This document shows, piece by piece, positions 1-9,261 of a DNA stretch of 64,000 bases. Positions within the stretch are counted from its first letter, which is position 1, and each line of letters opens with the position of its first letter. The position numbers were made by a program, and so were the translations under genes. The DNA lies in contig CAWKDD010000001.1 of assembly GCA_963848335.1 (NCBI GenBank), positions 1,550,001 through 1,614,000 of the forward strand. The letters are read 5' to 3'. This DNA comes from Chersky-840 sp963848335 (GTDB lineage: Bacteria; Actinomycetota; Acidimicrobiia; Acidimicrobiales; UBA8190). Below the pieces are notes generated by a model. That model was not told the DNA's origin, searched no databases, and was given only the letters and a program-made list of their open reading frames with translations.

Positions 1-1
1 C

Positions 2-271
2 GACATGCAACGAGTGTTCCGGTGGGTGGACGTCGAAGGGGCTTCGGGGCGTCGCGCCGACGAGCGGTTCCCGAGTGCAAGCCTGAGGCCGACCGGTCTG
101 GTGGTGTTCGCCATCCTCGACCGGCCGCGGGTCGAGTCCGTGCGCCGACCTGCCCAGCGGGCGCGATTCGATCCGGCCTGGGACCGGTCCTCGCACTCCG
201 AGCGCGACACAGCCCCCCAGCGCTTGCGCCAGGCTGCCGGGCGCTCGGTGGACTGGCTTCTCGGCCGCTGA
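2..271 (+). CDS. Partial 3' end of an unidentified gene, possibly a sulfotransferase
   Basis: An open frame enters from the left edge and ends at a stop at 269-271, about 30 bases before the convergent YfhO gene. The visible part is about 89 residues, reading Val-Phe-Arg-Trp near its start and then a basic Arg/Pro-rich stretch. This resembles the C-terminal tail of small PAPS sulfotransferases, which often have a VFRFLGV-like segment followed by a basic linker, and five such genes lie further along. The match rests on pattern only, no catalytic motif is in view, and in GC-rich DNA a chance open frame of this length is possible. Confidence 0.3.
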   Translation, partial: DMQRVFRWVDVEGASGRRADERFPSASLRPTGLVVFAILDRPRVESVRRPAQRARFDPAWDRSSHSERDTAPQRLRQAAGRSVDWLLGR

Positions 272-301
272 CATCCGGGGGAGCGCGCCCGGTGGCGGCG
301 C

Positions 302-2603
302 TCAGCGCCGTCGGCGCACCCGGCCCACGACCAGCGCGGCGAGCAGAGCGACGGCACTGGCGGCGGCCAGCGCCACCCCGGCGGTGAACGCCGCCGGGCG
401 GTAGTGCAGCTCCACCACATGGCGTCCGGGCGGGACGCGGGCCTGGAGCATCGTCCCCGCATACGACGCCAGCGCCAGGGGGCGGCCGTCGACGGTGGCA
501 CGCCATCCGGGCGAGTCGGTCAGATGCAGCCGGAGGACCTGGGCGCTCGCCGCGTGGGTCACGACCTTCCAGGTGGTGGGAGCGGGAGAGCTGACCCGGA
601 GCACCGTCCCCGGCGCGTCGGGCGAGGGAAGCGCCCCACCGGGCCCGAGGGGGCACTCCACTGCCGCCCCCGCCCCCGGCACCCGGTACAGATCCTCGTC
701 GCCGACGCGTCGGGCCAGGACCATGCCGCGGGGCGCGGCCGCGCCGCCCGGCACGAGCACGAACTCCACCCCGTAACGACGGGCCAAGGTGGCGGTGTCG
801 AGGCCCGGGCAGAACACCAGGGGCGCTCCCGGCGTCGTCGCCCGCCGTCCCGTGAGCTGCTGCCACGAGCGGAAGTAGGCGCGCGGCACCATGGGGTCGT
901 AGACGGCGAGCTCGTGCACGCCGTAGGCGACGTTGGCATTGGGAAGGATGCCGAGGGTGGGGGGGCTGTGACAGGCCTGCACCCCGAACCCCACGGTGGC
1001 GTCGCCCACCGTCTCGCGAAGCGCCGCCACGGCCGGCGTGGTGGGCAGGAAGGTGGGGCTCGAGGACACGAGCGGGGCCCCCGCGCTCACCAGGAAGGCG
1101 GTCTCGCACGCCAGCAGGACCGCCGCCACCCATGCGCCGGGCTCGGGACGTCGTCCCCCGAGGTGCTGATGACGGGGACGTCGGCTCCGGGCCGCCAGCA
1201 TCAAGGCACCCGCGCCCACCAGGCCCAGGACCGTCTCCGCCGTGGGCCACAGGAAGCTCCTCGACCGGATGACGGCTTCGGCCGGGGGGAGCCGGCCGCG
1301 GCCGAAGGCCCACACGGCCCCGAGCACCGCCCCCACGGCGACGAACCCCCCCGCCAGCCACCAGCGCACCGGACGCCGGCTCCAGGCGCGCACGAGCGCG
1401 TCGGTCCCCACGCCGGCCAGCACGGCCAGGGCGAAGGCCGTCTCGATGACGGCCCGGTGCCAGGCCACGCTCCGATTGCCGACGATGTCGTCGATCACCG
1501 ACACCACGGGAGCGGCGAAGGCGACGACCCCGGTGACCACGGCTACGGCCCCCAACGCCAGCACCTCGGGTCGGGAGCGACCGAGGAACAGGCCCGCGGC
1601 CGCCAGCACCAGCGCGATCACGCCCACGTAGGCGGCCGTCTCGGGATAGATGGAGGGCCCGAACCAGGTGTTGCCGGCCACGGGAAGCCCGTCGAACCCC
1701 TGGAACACGAGGTGAAGGAGATCGTGGGGGCGCAGCGCCCCGTAGGACTGCACCGCCGCCCCCTCGGAGGCCGAGCCCACCTGGAGGCCCGGAAGGGCCA
1801 GTGGAGCCGACAGCGCCGCCCCCGCCGCGGCGCCCAGGACGAGGTCGACCAACGGGCGCAGGACCGGCGTGGCCGCGTCGAGCCGTCGGGCCCGCACCAG
1901 GACCACGGCGACGAAGACGGCCAAGGCACCGCCCAGGAGCACCACCGCCTCGGGCTGCCCGGCATAGACGCAGAAGGCGAGCACGACAGCGAACAGGGCC
2001 ACGGCCCGGGCCCGGTGCCGGCCCCGGAGCACGAGCAGGCCGGCGGCGAACACCCATCCCGCCCAGGACATGGCCGAGGCGTTGGGCCAGCCCAGCCAGC
2101 CCATGACCGGGCCGCTCAGCTCGTAGACGGTGGCCGCCATGGCGCACCCGAGCACACCCAACCGCAGCATCCGCCCGAGCACGTACACCCCGGTGCCCGC
2201 CACCACCAGGGTGACGACCATGGCCGCCGTGTAGGCCAGGCGCAACGGGAACAGGTAGCCGATCAGCGCCGGGACGCTGAACACCGCGGACTGCCAATTG
2301 AACGCCAGCGGGAGTCCCAGCCCGCTGGAGGGGTTCCACAGCGGAAGCTGGCCGTGGTGCACCTGGGTCCACGCCAGCGTCGTCCACGGGATGAGCGGCG
2401 TCGATCTGGTCCCCGGGCCCGGTGTAGTGGACGCGCACCCCGGACTGCTGGGTCAGCCCGTAGCGCGACAGCAGGTCGAAGGGCCCGAGCGACGCGCCGT
2501 GGGCGAGGGCGGGGATGAGCACGGCGACGGCCGCCAGCACGACCCACGCCATCCCCACCACGTCGCCCGTCCAGGCCCGCCGGGGTGCCCGACGTGGGGT
2601 CAT
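302..2603 (-). CDS. YfhO-family polytopic membrane protein, copy 1 (one frameshift)
   Basis: Large integral membrane protein of about 766 residues, probably a GT-C-like glycosyltransferase acting outside the membrane on a lipid-linked sugar; the role is known only by family analogy. It has the signature shared by all five copies here: ASLGPFDLLSRYGL near the N-terminus, HHGQLPLWNP, FNWQSAVFSVPAL, about a dozen hydrophobic helices, and a soluble C-terminal part with PGWRATVDGRPL and HVVELHYRP before a last helix. The start ATG at 2601-2603 gives MTPRRAPRR, a basic N-terminus like its paralogues. One extra base near 2392-2400 moves DQID out of frame with LIPWTTLAWTQ. It is the last gene of the minus-strand block from 7.1 kb. 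Confidence 0.8.
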
Positions 2604-2718
2604 CGGGGAGGATGGACCTGGTCCGGCCCCGAACGCCTCGGCATGGCACAGGGTACGTGGCGACCGGCCGCAGCTGCAGCCATCGACGGGCGGGGAAGAG
2701 CCCGGCCGGGCCCCTCCC

Positions 2719-3785
2719 TCAGAGCTCCAGCGCGCCCGTGGTGGTGGCGCCCCGATTCGACGAAGGGAGCGGGGGAGTGGGTTGCGACTCCTCGAACCAC
2801 CGGACCGTGGCCGCCAGTCCCTCCTCCAGGGGCACGGGATCGATCCCCGGGAACATGGCCCGCAGCAGTGTCTGGTCCGCCTGGGAGTCCCGCACGTCGC
2901 CGGCCCGGGCGGGGCCGTGGCGCCGCTCCAGGGGGGCACCGAGCACCGACTCCAGGGCGGCCACGAGCTCGAGCAGCGACGAGCGCCCTCCGAAGGCCAG
3001 GTTGACGGGCCCCGGGGCGCCGGTGCCGGACCGCAATGCCGCCACGAGGACCCGCACCACGCTCCCCACGTAGGTGAAATCGCGGGTCTGCCCGCCGTCG
3101 CCGTGGATGGGGAGGGGCTCGCCTGCGAGCGCGGCGGAGACGAAAGCGGGGACCACGGCGGCATAGGCGTGCCCGGCGCGCTGGAGGGGACCGAACACGT
3201 TGAAGAATCGGAACACGAGCACCGGCAGCCCGAACGACCGCGCGTACGCCAGGGCGTAGGCCTCGGCCGCCAGCTTGCTGGCCGCGTAGGGGCTGAGCGG
3301 TGCCGGGGCCAGGTCCTCGCGCGCCGGGAGCACCCGGTTGGCGCCGTACACCGACGACGACGACGCCACCACCACGAGGGGGCCGCCGCCGTGTCGGGCG
3401 GCCTCGAGGACCCGCAGCGTCCCGGTGGCGTTGGCCTCGTGGGTGGCGAAGGGGTCCTCGAGCGAGCGCGGTACCGAGGCGCGAGCCGCCAGGTGGACGA
3501 CGGCGCCGGCGCCGGCCAGGGCCGCGTCGAGCACGTCGACGTCGAGGATGGACCCCTCGATCACCTCGATGCCCTCCACTCCGACCAGGTTGTCGGCCAG
3601 GCCCGTCGAGAAGTCGTCGACCACCACGATCTGTTCGACCTCGGGGACCTGGCGCAGGGCCCGGCACAGGTTGGCGCCGATGAAGCCTGCGCCGCCGGTG
3701 ACGACGACCCGACCCCCAGCGCGCCGGCCGGCGCTTCGAGGCGTGACGCCGACCCCGAGGGCCCCGACCGCCGAGGGCCGGTCAT
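2719..3785 (-). CDS. NAD-dependent nucleotide-sugar epimerase (SDR), frameshift near the start
   Basis: Extended short-chain dehydrogenase of about 350 residues, most like UDP-HexNAc or UDP-uronate 4-epimerases of the WbpP/TviC kind. Visible motifs are the Rossmann loop TGGAGFIGANL, VVHLAARASVPRS, the SSSSVYG segment with catalytic Ser, YAASK (catalytic Tyr and Lys), and FFNVFGP. The only good start, ATG at 3783-3785, overlaps the end of the dehydrogenase upstream but lies in another frame. The Rossmann frame has a stop and no start codon before it. A base appears to be missing in the C5 run at 3713-3717. Its position directly after the 6-dehydrogenase suggests a paired UDP-GlcNAcA to UDP-GalNAcA route. 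Confidence 0.78.
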
Positions 3786-3786
3786 C

Positions 3787-5082
3787 TCAGAGGAGCTCGA
3801 CGTTGGGGCCGGCGATGCGGTTGCGGGTGTCGAGCACGAAACGAGCGTGCTCGCGGATCAGCTCGTAGTCAAAAGCGTCGTGATCGGTGACGAGAGCGAC
3901 GGCATCGGCACCGGCCAGCTCGCCTGCGGTGGGCTCCACCGCCACGAAGGGGAGCTGCTCGGTCCGCACGTGGGGGTCCGACACCCGGACCTCGGCGCCC
4001 AGGGCCGTGAGCTCCTCGGCGATGACCATGCCCGGTGAGCTGCGGGCGTCGGAGGTGTTGCGCTTGAAGGCCATGCCCAACAGCAGCACCCTCGATCCCC
4101 GCACCGGTTTGCCCATCCGGTTGAGGGCGTGCACGAGCCGGCGCACCACGTAGTCGGGCATGCCGGCGTTGACGTCGTTGGCGAGCTCGACGAAACGGAA
4201 GGGGCGGCCCAGGTTGCGGCGCACCGCCCACGACAGGTAGCTCGGGTCGATGGGCAGGCAATGGCCGCCCACGCCCGGACCGGGGGTGAAGCGCATGAAC
4301 CCGAAGGGCTTGGTCGAAGCGGCGTCGATGGACTCCCACACGTTGATCCCGAGGTCGCCGGCGAACATGGCCAGCTCGTTCACGAGGGCGATGTTGACGT
4401 GACGGAAGGTGTTCTCCAGCAGCTTGGTGAGCTCGGCCACCCGGGTGCCCGACACCGGCACGGTCTGTTCCACGATGCGGTCGAAGAAGCCGCGCACCGC
4501 CGCCAGCGACGCCTCGTCGACCCCCGATACCACCTTTGGTATAGCGACCAGGCTCCACGTACCGTTGCCGGGGTCGATGCGCTCGGGGCTGTAGCCGAGG
4601 TGGAAGTCGGTCCCCGCCATGAGGCCCGAACCCTCCTCGAGGATGGGCGCCACGAGCTCTTCGGTGGTCCCCGGGTAGGTCGTCGACTCGAGGACCACGG
4701 TGGCGCCGGCCCGGAGGTGGCGGGCGAGGATCCGGGCCGCCTCCTCGACGTGGGAGAGGTTCGGGTTGCCCTCCGACAGCGGCGTGGGGACGTCGATCAC
4801 GGCCACGTCGAACCCGGCGCAGCGGGCGTCGTGGGTGGTGGGCTCGTAGCGGCCCGTGGCCAGCGCGGCGCCGAGCACGGCGTCGGGCACGTCCTCCACG
4901 TAGGAGTCGCCTGCCGCCAGGCGCTTGACCCGCTCGTCGTCCTGGTCGAAGCCCACGACGTCGAAGCCGACCTCGACGGCCCGCATGGCCAGGGCCAGTC
5001 CCACGTACCCCTGGCCCACGACGACCACCTTGGCGGGCCGGCCCGCCGGGGAGGGCGGGACCGCGCCGGTCTCCGGCCTCAT
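3787..5082 (-). CDS. UDP-N-acetylhexosamine 6-dehydrogenase (WbpA/WecC/TviB type)
   Basis: Intact 431-residue nucleotide-sugar dehydrogenase that oxidises the C6 alcohol of a UDP-sugar to a uronic acid with two NAD+. The NAD loop GQGYVGLAL is at residues 23-31, the substrate Lys lies in ELTKLLENTFRHVN (Lys220), and catalytic Cys275 is in GGHCLPIDP. The GPGVGGHCLPIDPSYLSW context and length fit the UDP-GlcNAc/ManNAc group better than UDP-glucose dehydrogenase, which has a different sequence around the Cys. It sits between the 4,6-dehydratase and the epimerase, with the next gene's ATG overlapping its 3' end. This supports a shared operon making amino-uronic acid donors. Exact substrate is inferred. 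Confidence 0.9.
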   Translation of the reverse strand: MRPETGAVPPSPAGRPAKVVVVGQGYVGLALAMRAVEVGFDVVGFDQDDERVKRLAAGDSYVEDVPDAVLGAALATGRYEPTTHDARCAGFDVAVIDVPTPLSEGNPNLSHVEEAARILARHLRAGATVVLESTTYPGTTEELVAPILEEGSGLMAGTDFHLGYSPERIDPGNGTWSLVAIPKVVSGVDEASLAAVRGFFDRIVEQTVPVSGTRVAELTKLLENTFRHVNIALVNELAMFAGDLGINVWESIDAASTKPFGFMRFTPGPGVGGHCLPIDPSYLSWAVRRNLGRPFRFVELANDVNAGMPDYVVRRLVHALNRMGKPVRGSRVLLLGMAFKRNTSDARSSPGMVIAEELTALGAEVRVSDPHVRTEQLPFVAVEPTAGELAGADAVALVTDHDAFDYELIREHARFVLDTRNRIAGPNVELL

Positions 5083-5116
5083 CGTGCCCGGCAGCTGGCG
5101 AGCCGGGTGGGCGCCG

Positions 5117-7092
5117 TCACGCCGAGACGGGATCGGCGTCGGCCCCTTCCGTCTCCTCGGTGACGGCCGCCTCGACCTCGCGCTCGGGGGAGGCCAGGGA
5201 GAACAGCAGCTCCCGCACGAGGGGGGCGTCGCGTCGGGCGGTGGCCTCGCGCATGACGAGGAGGCCCTTGGTCACCGCGTCCTCGGAGGTGGCGACAGGC
5301 ACGAGCCGGCGGATGAACGGGTGGGAGGTGGGGAAGGTCCCCTCTTCGGGTGCGCACAGCTCCTCGTGGAGCTTCTCACCGGGCCGACGGCCGATCATGC
5401 GGATCGGGATCTCCGTGCCCTGTTCGAAGCCCGACAGGCGGATCATGCGCTCGGCCAGGTCGAGGATCCGCACCGGCTCACCCATCTCCAGCATGAAGAT
5501 CTCGCCGCCGTGGGAGAGCACCGAGGCCTGGAGCACCAGCTGGACCGCCTCCTCGACGCTCATGAAGAAACGGGTCATGCGGGGGTCGGTGACGGTGATG
5601 GGCCCTCCGGCGGCGATCTGGCGGGCGAAGGTGGGGATGACGCTGCCCCGGCTGCCGAGGACGTTGCCGAAGCGGACCACCGAGTAAGCACGCGTCGACA
5701 GGAGCGTGCGCCAGGACGACGTGCTCGGCGAGCCGCTTGGAGGCGCCCATGACGCTGATGGGCTGGACCGCCTTGTCGCTCGAGATGAGGACGAAGCGCT
5801 GCACCCCGGCCGCGATGGCCGCCTCGACGACGTTCAGCGTGCCGTAGACGTTGACGTTGACGGCTTCCACCGGGTGGGCCTCGAGGACCGGGACGTGCTT
5901 GTGGGCGGCGGCGTGGAACACCACGTCGGGCCGGTGGCGCAGGACGGCCTCGAAGACGGCGGGCCGGTCCGCCACGTCCACCAGCAGCTGCTCGCTCGAC
6001 CCGGGAAGGATGACGGCCGTGTCGTGCAGATGGGTCTCGTCGTGGTCGAGCAGCAGGATCTGGGCAGGGTTGAATTCGGCGACCTGGCGGGCGATCTCGG
6101 ACCCGATCGAACCGCCCGCACCGGTGATGAGGACCCGCCGGCCGACCAGGGACTGGCGCACGGCGTTGAGGTCGGTGCTGACCGTCGTGCGACCCAGCAG
6201 GTCCTCGATGCGCGGCTCGCGGGCTTGGCGGATCGGGGCCGAGTGGGGCTTGCCCGCGGCCACGTCCTTCACCGACGGCAGGATGTTCATGGCCACCCCG
6301 GCCTCCTCCGAGGCGCGCGAGGGCGCGGTCGACGAGCTCGGGAGCCGGGTTCGGGATGGCCAGCAGCACCTGCTGGATGGTGTAGCGACTGGCCGCGGCG
6401 GGGATGTCCTCGATTCCCCCCACCACCGGTACGCCGATGAGCGACAGTCCGTGGCGGTGCCCGTCGTCGTCGAAGACCGCCACCGGCACCAGTCCGGCGA
6501 CGGGAGTCCGCCGCATCTCCCGGATGGCCTCGGCCCCGGCGTCGCGGCTGCCGATGATGGCCACGCGCAGACCCACCCGACGCGTGCCGCGTTGCCAGGC
6601 GAAGAGCCGTGACTGGAAACGCAGGCCTCCCATGGCCATGGTGACGAAGGCGCAACCCACGAACACGACCCGGAGCGGGATCCTCTCGAGGTCGATCATG
6701 CGCCACACGGGGCGCAGGGCGGCGAGCAGGACGACGGCGACGGCGGCCGAGAGGATGACCTGGCGCGCCTCCTCGATGCCGGCATAGCGCCAGATGCGAC
6801 CGTAGAGGCCGAACACCCAGTTGGCCCCGAGGTGGACCACGAGGGCCAGGATCAAGAAGAGGAAGAAGTGCTGCCAGTACTGGGCGGGCGGCCTGTCCCT
6901 CAGGTAGGCGACCTCGGCCACCCCGTAGCCGGCCGCCACGGCCAGGACGTCGAGGATCATGAACAGCAGGCGTGCCCGGACATGGGAGGCCTTGGTGGCG
7001 AGCCGGTCCCCCCGGAACGTCATCCGGCGCAGGGCCACCAGGGCGCTCGAGGGTGCTGCTTTGAACCGCTCCCGACGTACTGCCATTGCCAT
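5117..7092 (-). CDS. Membrane-bound nucleotide-sugar 4,6-dehydratase (CapD/PglF/FlaA1 long form), two frameshifts
   Basis: About 657 residues when joined. The N-terminal third has four hydrophobic segments (LLFMILDVLAVAAGYGVAEV onward), followed by a CoA-binding-like Rossmann part (VAIIGSRDAGAEAIREMRR). The catalytic SDR domain then has ITGAGGSIGSEIARQ, FHAAAHKHVPV, SSDKAVQPISVMGASKR and NVLGSRGSVIPTF. Such enzymes convert UDP-GlcNAc to the 4-keto-6-deoxy sugar, the first step to QuiNAc4N-type sugars. Frame changes near 6305-6320 and 5690-5705 split the protein into three readable parts. The start ATG at 7090-7092 has AGGGGGGC at good distance. It may work with the DegT aminotransferase at 39-40 kb. 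Confidence 0.85.
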
Positions 7093-7316
7093 TCGATCTG
7101 CCCCCCTGGCTCAGGCCCGTAACGCCGCGCGCGACCGCGGCTCATGGTCCCCCAGGGTCACGTTAAGAGAACGGCTCCGGGATTGGCATCGTCAGGATTG
7201 AGGATTCCCCCTCGACCATGATGCCAGGTTCTTTGCCTGCGTGAGCACCAACTCGCCCACTCGCGGTAATGTGGACCAGCCGGCCGTGGACCAGGAAGAA
7301 GGCCGGTCGGGGAAAG
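7093..7316. promoter_or_regulatory. Divergent intergenic control region
   Basis: This 224-base gap separates the minus-strand dehydratase block from the plus-strand Wzz-like gene, so promoters in both directions must lie here. AT-richer stretches near 7160-7175 (TTAAGAGAA) and 7266-7272 (GTAATGT) are the only candidate -10 regions. I could not assign a convincing -35 for either, and see no clear operator or terminator. Confidence 0.4.
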
Positions 7317-7325
7317 ATGGGCGCG

Positions 7326-9230
7326 ATGGACCTCAGGGGGGCAGTGCTTCGCGGCTGGCGCCTTGTCCTCTTGCTGGCGTTGCTCGGAGCGGTGGTGGGA
7401 GCGTTCACAGCGCCATCGGCTCCTGCGACTCCCAAGGCAGGGGCAGGGACCGCAGCATCGTGGAGCGCGACCACGATCATCGGGCCCACTCCTGGTCACG
7501 GCCACGTCCCGTTGACCACGATCTACCTCGATGCCAAGAACCCCGCCGTGATCGCCTCGGCCGCCGAGAGGTCGAGGGCCGGTGTCCCCGCCACCGCGCT
7601 CGAGCAGGAGATCGGCATCGAGAGCGGGCGAGAGGCCCTCGGACTGGGCAAGCGAGGCAACCACTGGGTCCGACTGCACGCCATCGGCGTGAGGATCACG
7701 TGGTTCTCCGAGGAGTCGGCGGTGGCGCTGGCCAACGCCATGGCCGCGTCCGTGTCGGACTACATCAACGCCAAGGCGCAGCAGGACTACGCAACGGGAA
7801 CGGCGGTGGTCGCCAAGGCGGTGACCAACCTCGAGAGCCAGCTCTCCGCCATCGATTCCCAGTTGGCGGGAACGACCCCTCCCACGGGCAGCACCGCGTT
7901 CCTCGAGATCAAAAAGCGCGTGCTCGACGGCAGGCTGGCCACCGCCGTGCACCAACAGGTCAACCTGTCGGTCTCGGGTCCGAAGCCCCCCGGCTACGAG
8001 GTGCTCCAGGCCGCCAAGGCCGTGCCCAACGGGGCCGGGACCAAAGCCACCGTGGCCTCCATCGTCAACCATAAGTGGACGAGGGTACTCGGGGGCCTGG
8101 TCGTGGGCGTGCTCATCGCGGTCGGGATCATCGTGGCGGTGGAGGCGCTCGACCGCAGTCTGCGGACCGTGCGGGCCACCGAGGAAGCCTTCGACCTCCC
8201 CGTCGTGGCCGAGATCCCCGCCCATGGGACCAGGCGCCAGACCTTGCAACGCGCCCCGGCCGACACGCGTCTCGAAGTCATCGACGACCCGGGGTCGCAG
8301 GTGGCCGAGGCATACCGGCGGTTGCACACCGCCGTGCTCCTCGAGCCGCTCGCCTCCGAGCTGATGGCCGTCACCAACGGGAACGGCAACGGGTACGCCA
8401 ACGGGAACGGCAACGGCTATGGCAACGGCTACGGCAACGGCTTCGGGACCGGGAACGGGGGCCGGATGGGTGGCGCCGCCCCGGGGTACCCGGTGCGTCC
8501 CGGTGGCCCCGAAGACTCCGGGCACGACGAGCCCGGCAACGGCACCAACGGGTGGGGTCCGAGGCGACAGGTGATCCTGGTGGTGTCCCCGGGAGTCGAA
8601 CCCACCCGCTCCGCGGTGGTCGCCAACCTGGCCGCCGTGTGCGCCGAGGCGGGGGCGAGCGCGCTGGTGGTGAGCATCGGCAATCTCGAATGGCGCCGCA
8701 ACGGCAACGGGTCGCCGGCGTACGCGCGGCGAGGAGATCGACCGCCGACGGACCTCGTCCCCTTCGCCGAGCCTTCGGCGGTGGAAGGCGTGTCGCGTCT
8801 TCGTTTCGACCACCTCCTCGAGAGCAGGGGGCAGGTGGTCACCCAGGGCCCGGCCATCATCGCCGCGGCCCGTCAGGTGGCCGACTTCGTGTTCGTCGAG
8901 ACGCCCTCGTTGCTCATGGCGCACGACGCGGTGGCTCTGCTCCCCGCCGTCGACGTCGTGCTGGTGGTGGCACAACACGGCCTCACGCGTTCTGACCAGG
9001 CCCGCGAGGCGGGCGACGTGCTGCGCCGCTTCCGGGCCCCCGTGCTGGGCGTGGCGTTCACGAACGTGCCGCGCCGGGACCGGTCGGTTCGGGTGACCGG
9101 ACGCGAGCCCAAGGAACTGTTCGGCACGCCGCTGCCCGAGCACGCCCCCCTCGACCGCACGCCCTCGGCGGCATCGTCGTCTTCTGCGTCCTCTGCGTCT
9201 TCGGCGTCATCCACGCAGCTCTGGCTGTAG
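7326..9230 (+). CDS. Wzz/BY-kinase-like chain-length protein with degenerate P-loop
   Basis: About 634 residues. A transmembrane helix lies near residues 10-30 (LVLLLALLGAVVGAF) and a second near 265-285 (VLGGLVVGVLIAVGIIVAVEAL), flanking an extracytoplasmic region, as in polysaccharide co-polymerases. The C-terminal part aligns by pattern with Wze/BY-kinase domains (QVAEAYRRLHTAVL; VADFVFVETPSLL; VDVVLVVAQHGLTR). The expected Walker A, SxxPxEGKST, is replaced by SPGVEPTRSAVVANLA, with no GK[ST], so ATP binding is doubtful. An Asn-Gly-rich linker lies at 8374-8460, and the tail is Ser-rich without Tyr. I prefer ATG 7326, with GGGGAAAG before it; ATG 7317 is also possible. It probably sets chain length together with the Wzy-like gene that follows. 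Confidence 0.75.
   Translation: MDLRGAVLRGWRLVLLLALLGAVVGAFTAPSAPATPKAGAGTAASWSATTIIGPTPGHGHVPLTTIYLDAKNPAVIASAAERSRAGVPATALEQEIGIESGREALGLGKRGNHWVRLHAIGVRITWFSEESAVALANAMAASVSDYINAKAQQDYATGTAVVAKAVTNLESQLSAIDSQLAGTTPPTGSTAFLEIKKRVLDGRLATAVHQQVNLSVSGPKPPGYEVLQAAKAVPNGAGTKATVASIVNHKWTRVLGGLVVGVLIAVGIIVAVEALDRSLRTVRATEEAFDLPVVAEIPAHGTRRQTLQRAPADTRLEVIDDPGSQVAEAYRRLHTAVLLEPLASELMAVTNGNGNGYANGNGNGYGNGYGNGFGTGNGGRMGGAAPGYPVRPGGPEDSGHDEPGNGTNGWGPRRQVILVVSPGVEPTRSAVVANLAAVCAEAGASALVVSIGNLEWRRNGNGSPAYARRGDRPPTDLVPFAEPSAVEGVSRLRFDHLLESRGQVVTQGPAIIAAARQVADFVFVETPSLLMAHDAVALLPAVDVVLVVAQHGLTRSDQAREAGDVLRRFRAPVLGVAFTNVPRRDRSVRVTGREPKELFGTPLPEHAPLDRTPSAASSSSASSASSASSTQLWL
8374..8460 (+). repeat. Asn-Gly repeat tract inside the Wzz-like gene
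   Basis: Imperfect six-base units of the form AACGG[GC] encode alternating Asn-Gly with occasional Tyr, Phe, Ala and Thr. It links the membrane/co-polymerase half to the degenerate nucleotide-binding half. It is likely a flexible linker and may vary in length between strains by slippage. Confidence 0.75.
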
Positions 9231-9261
9231 GCCCAGCAGGACACGAGCGTCCTCTCAGCCG

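Noticed and set aside
404..2518. Long plus-strand open frame opposite YfhO copy 1
   Set aside because: It is rich in Arg, Gly, Pro and His with no motif, and is the antisense of a clearly conserved membrane protein. Similar antisense frames at 2515-4038, 28573-30906 and 30906-32453 were dropped for the same reason.
2604..2718. Possible intrinsic terminator between YfhO copy 1 and the epimerase
   Set aside because: GC-rich complementarity (GGGCCCGGC-like) is present but short and followed by no T-run. In this base composition it occurs by chance.
3787..5082. Assignment as UDP-glucose 6-dehydrogenase
   Set aside because: The GPGVGGHCLPIDPSYLSW context is that of the UDP-HexNAc dehydrogenases, whereas UDP-glucose enzymes have G-G-x-C-x-P-K-D.
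7158..9143. 661-codon minus-strand frame across the Wzz-like gene
   Set aside because: Low-complexity His/Gly/Val composition and no membrane or catalytic pattern. The plus strand has helices and co-polymerase segments in order.
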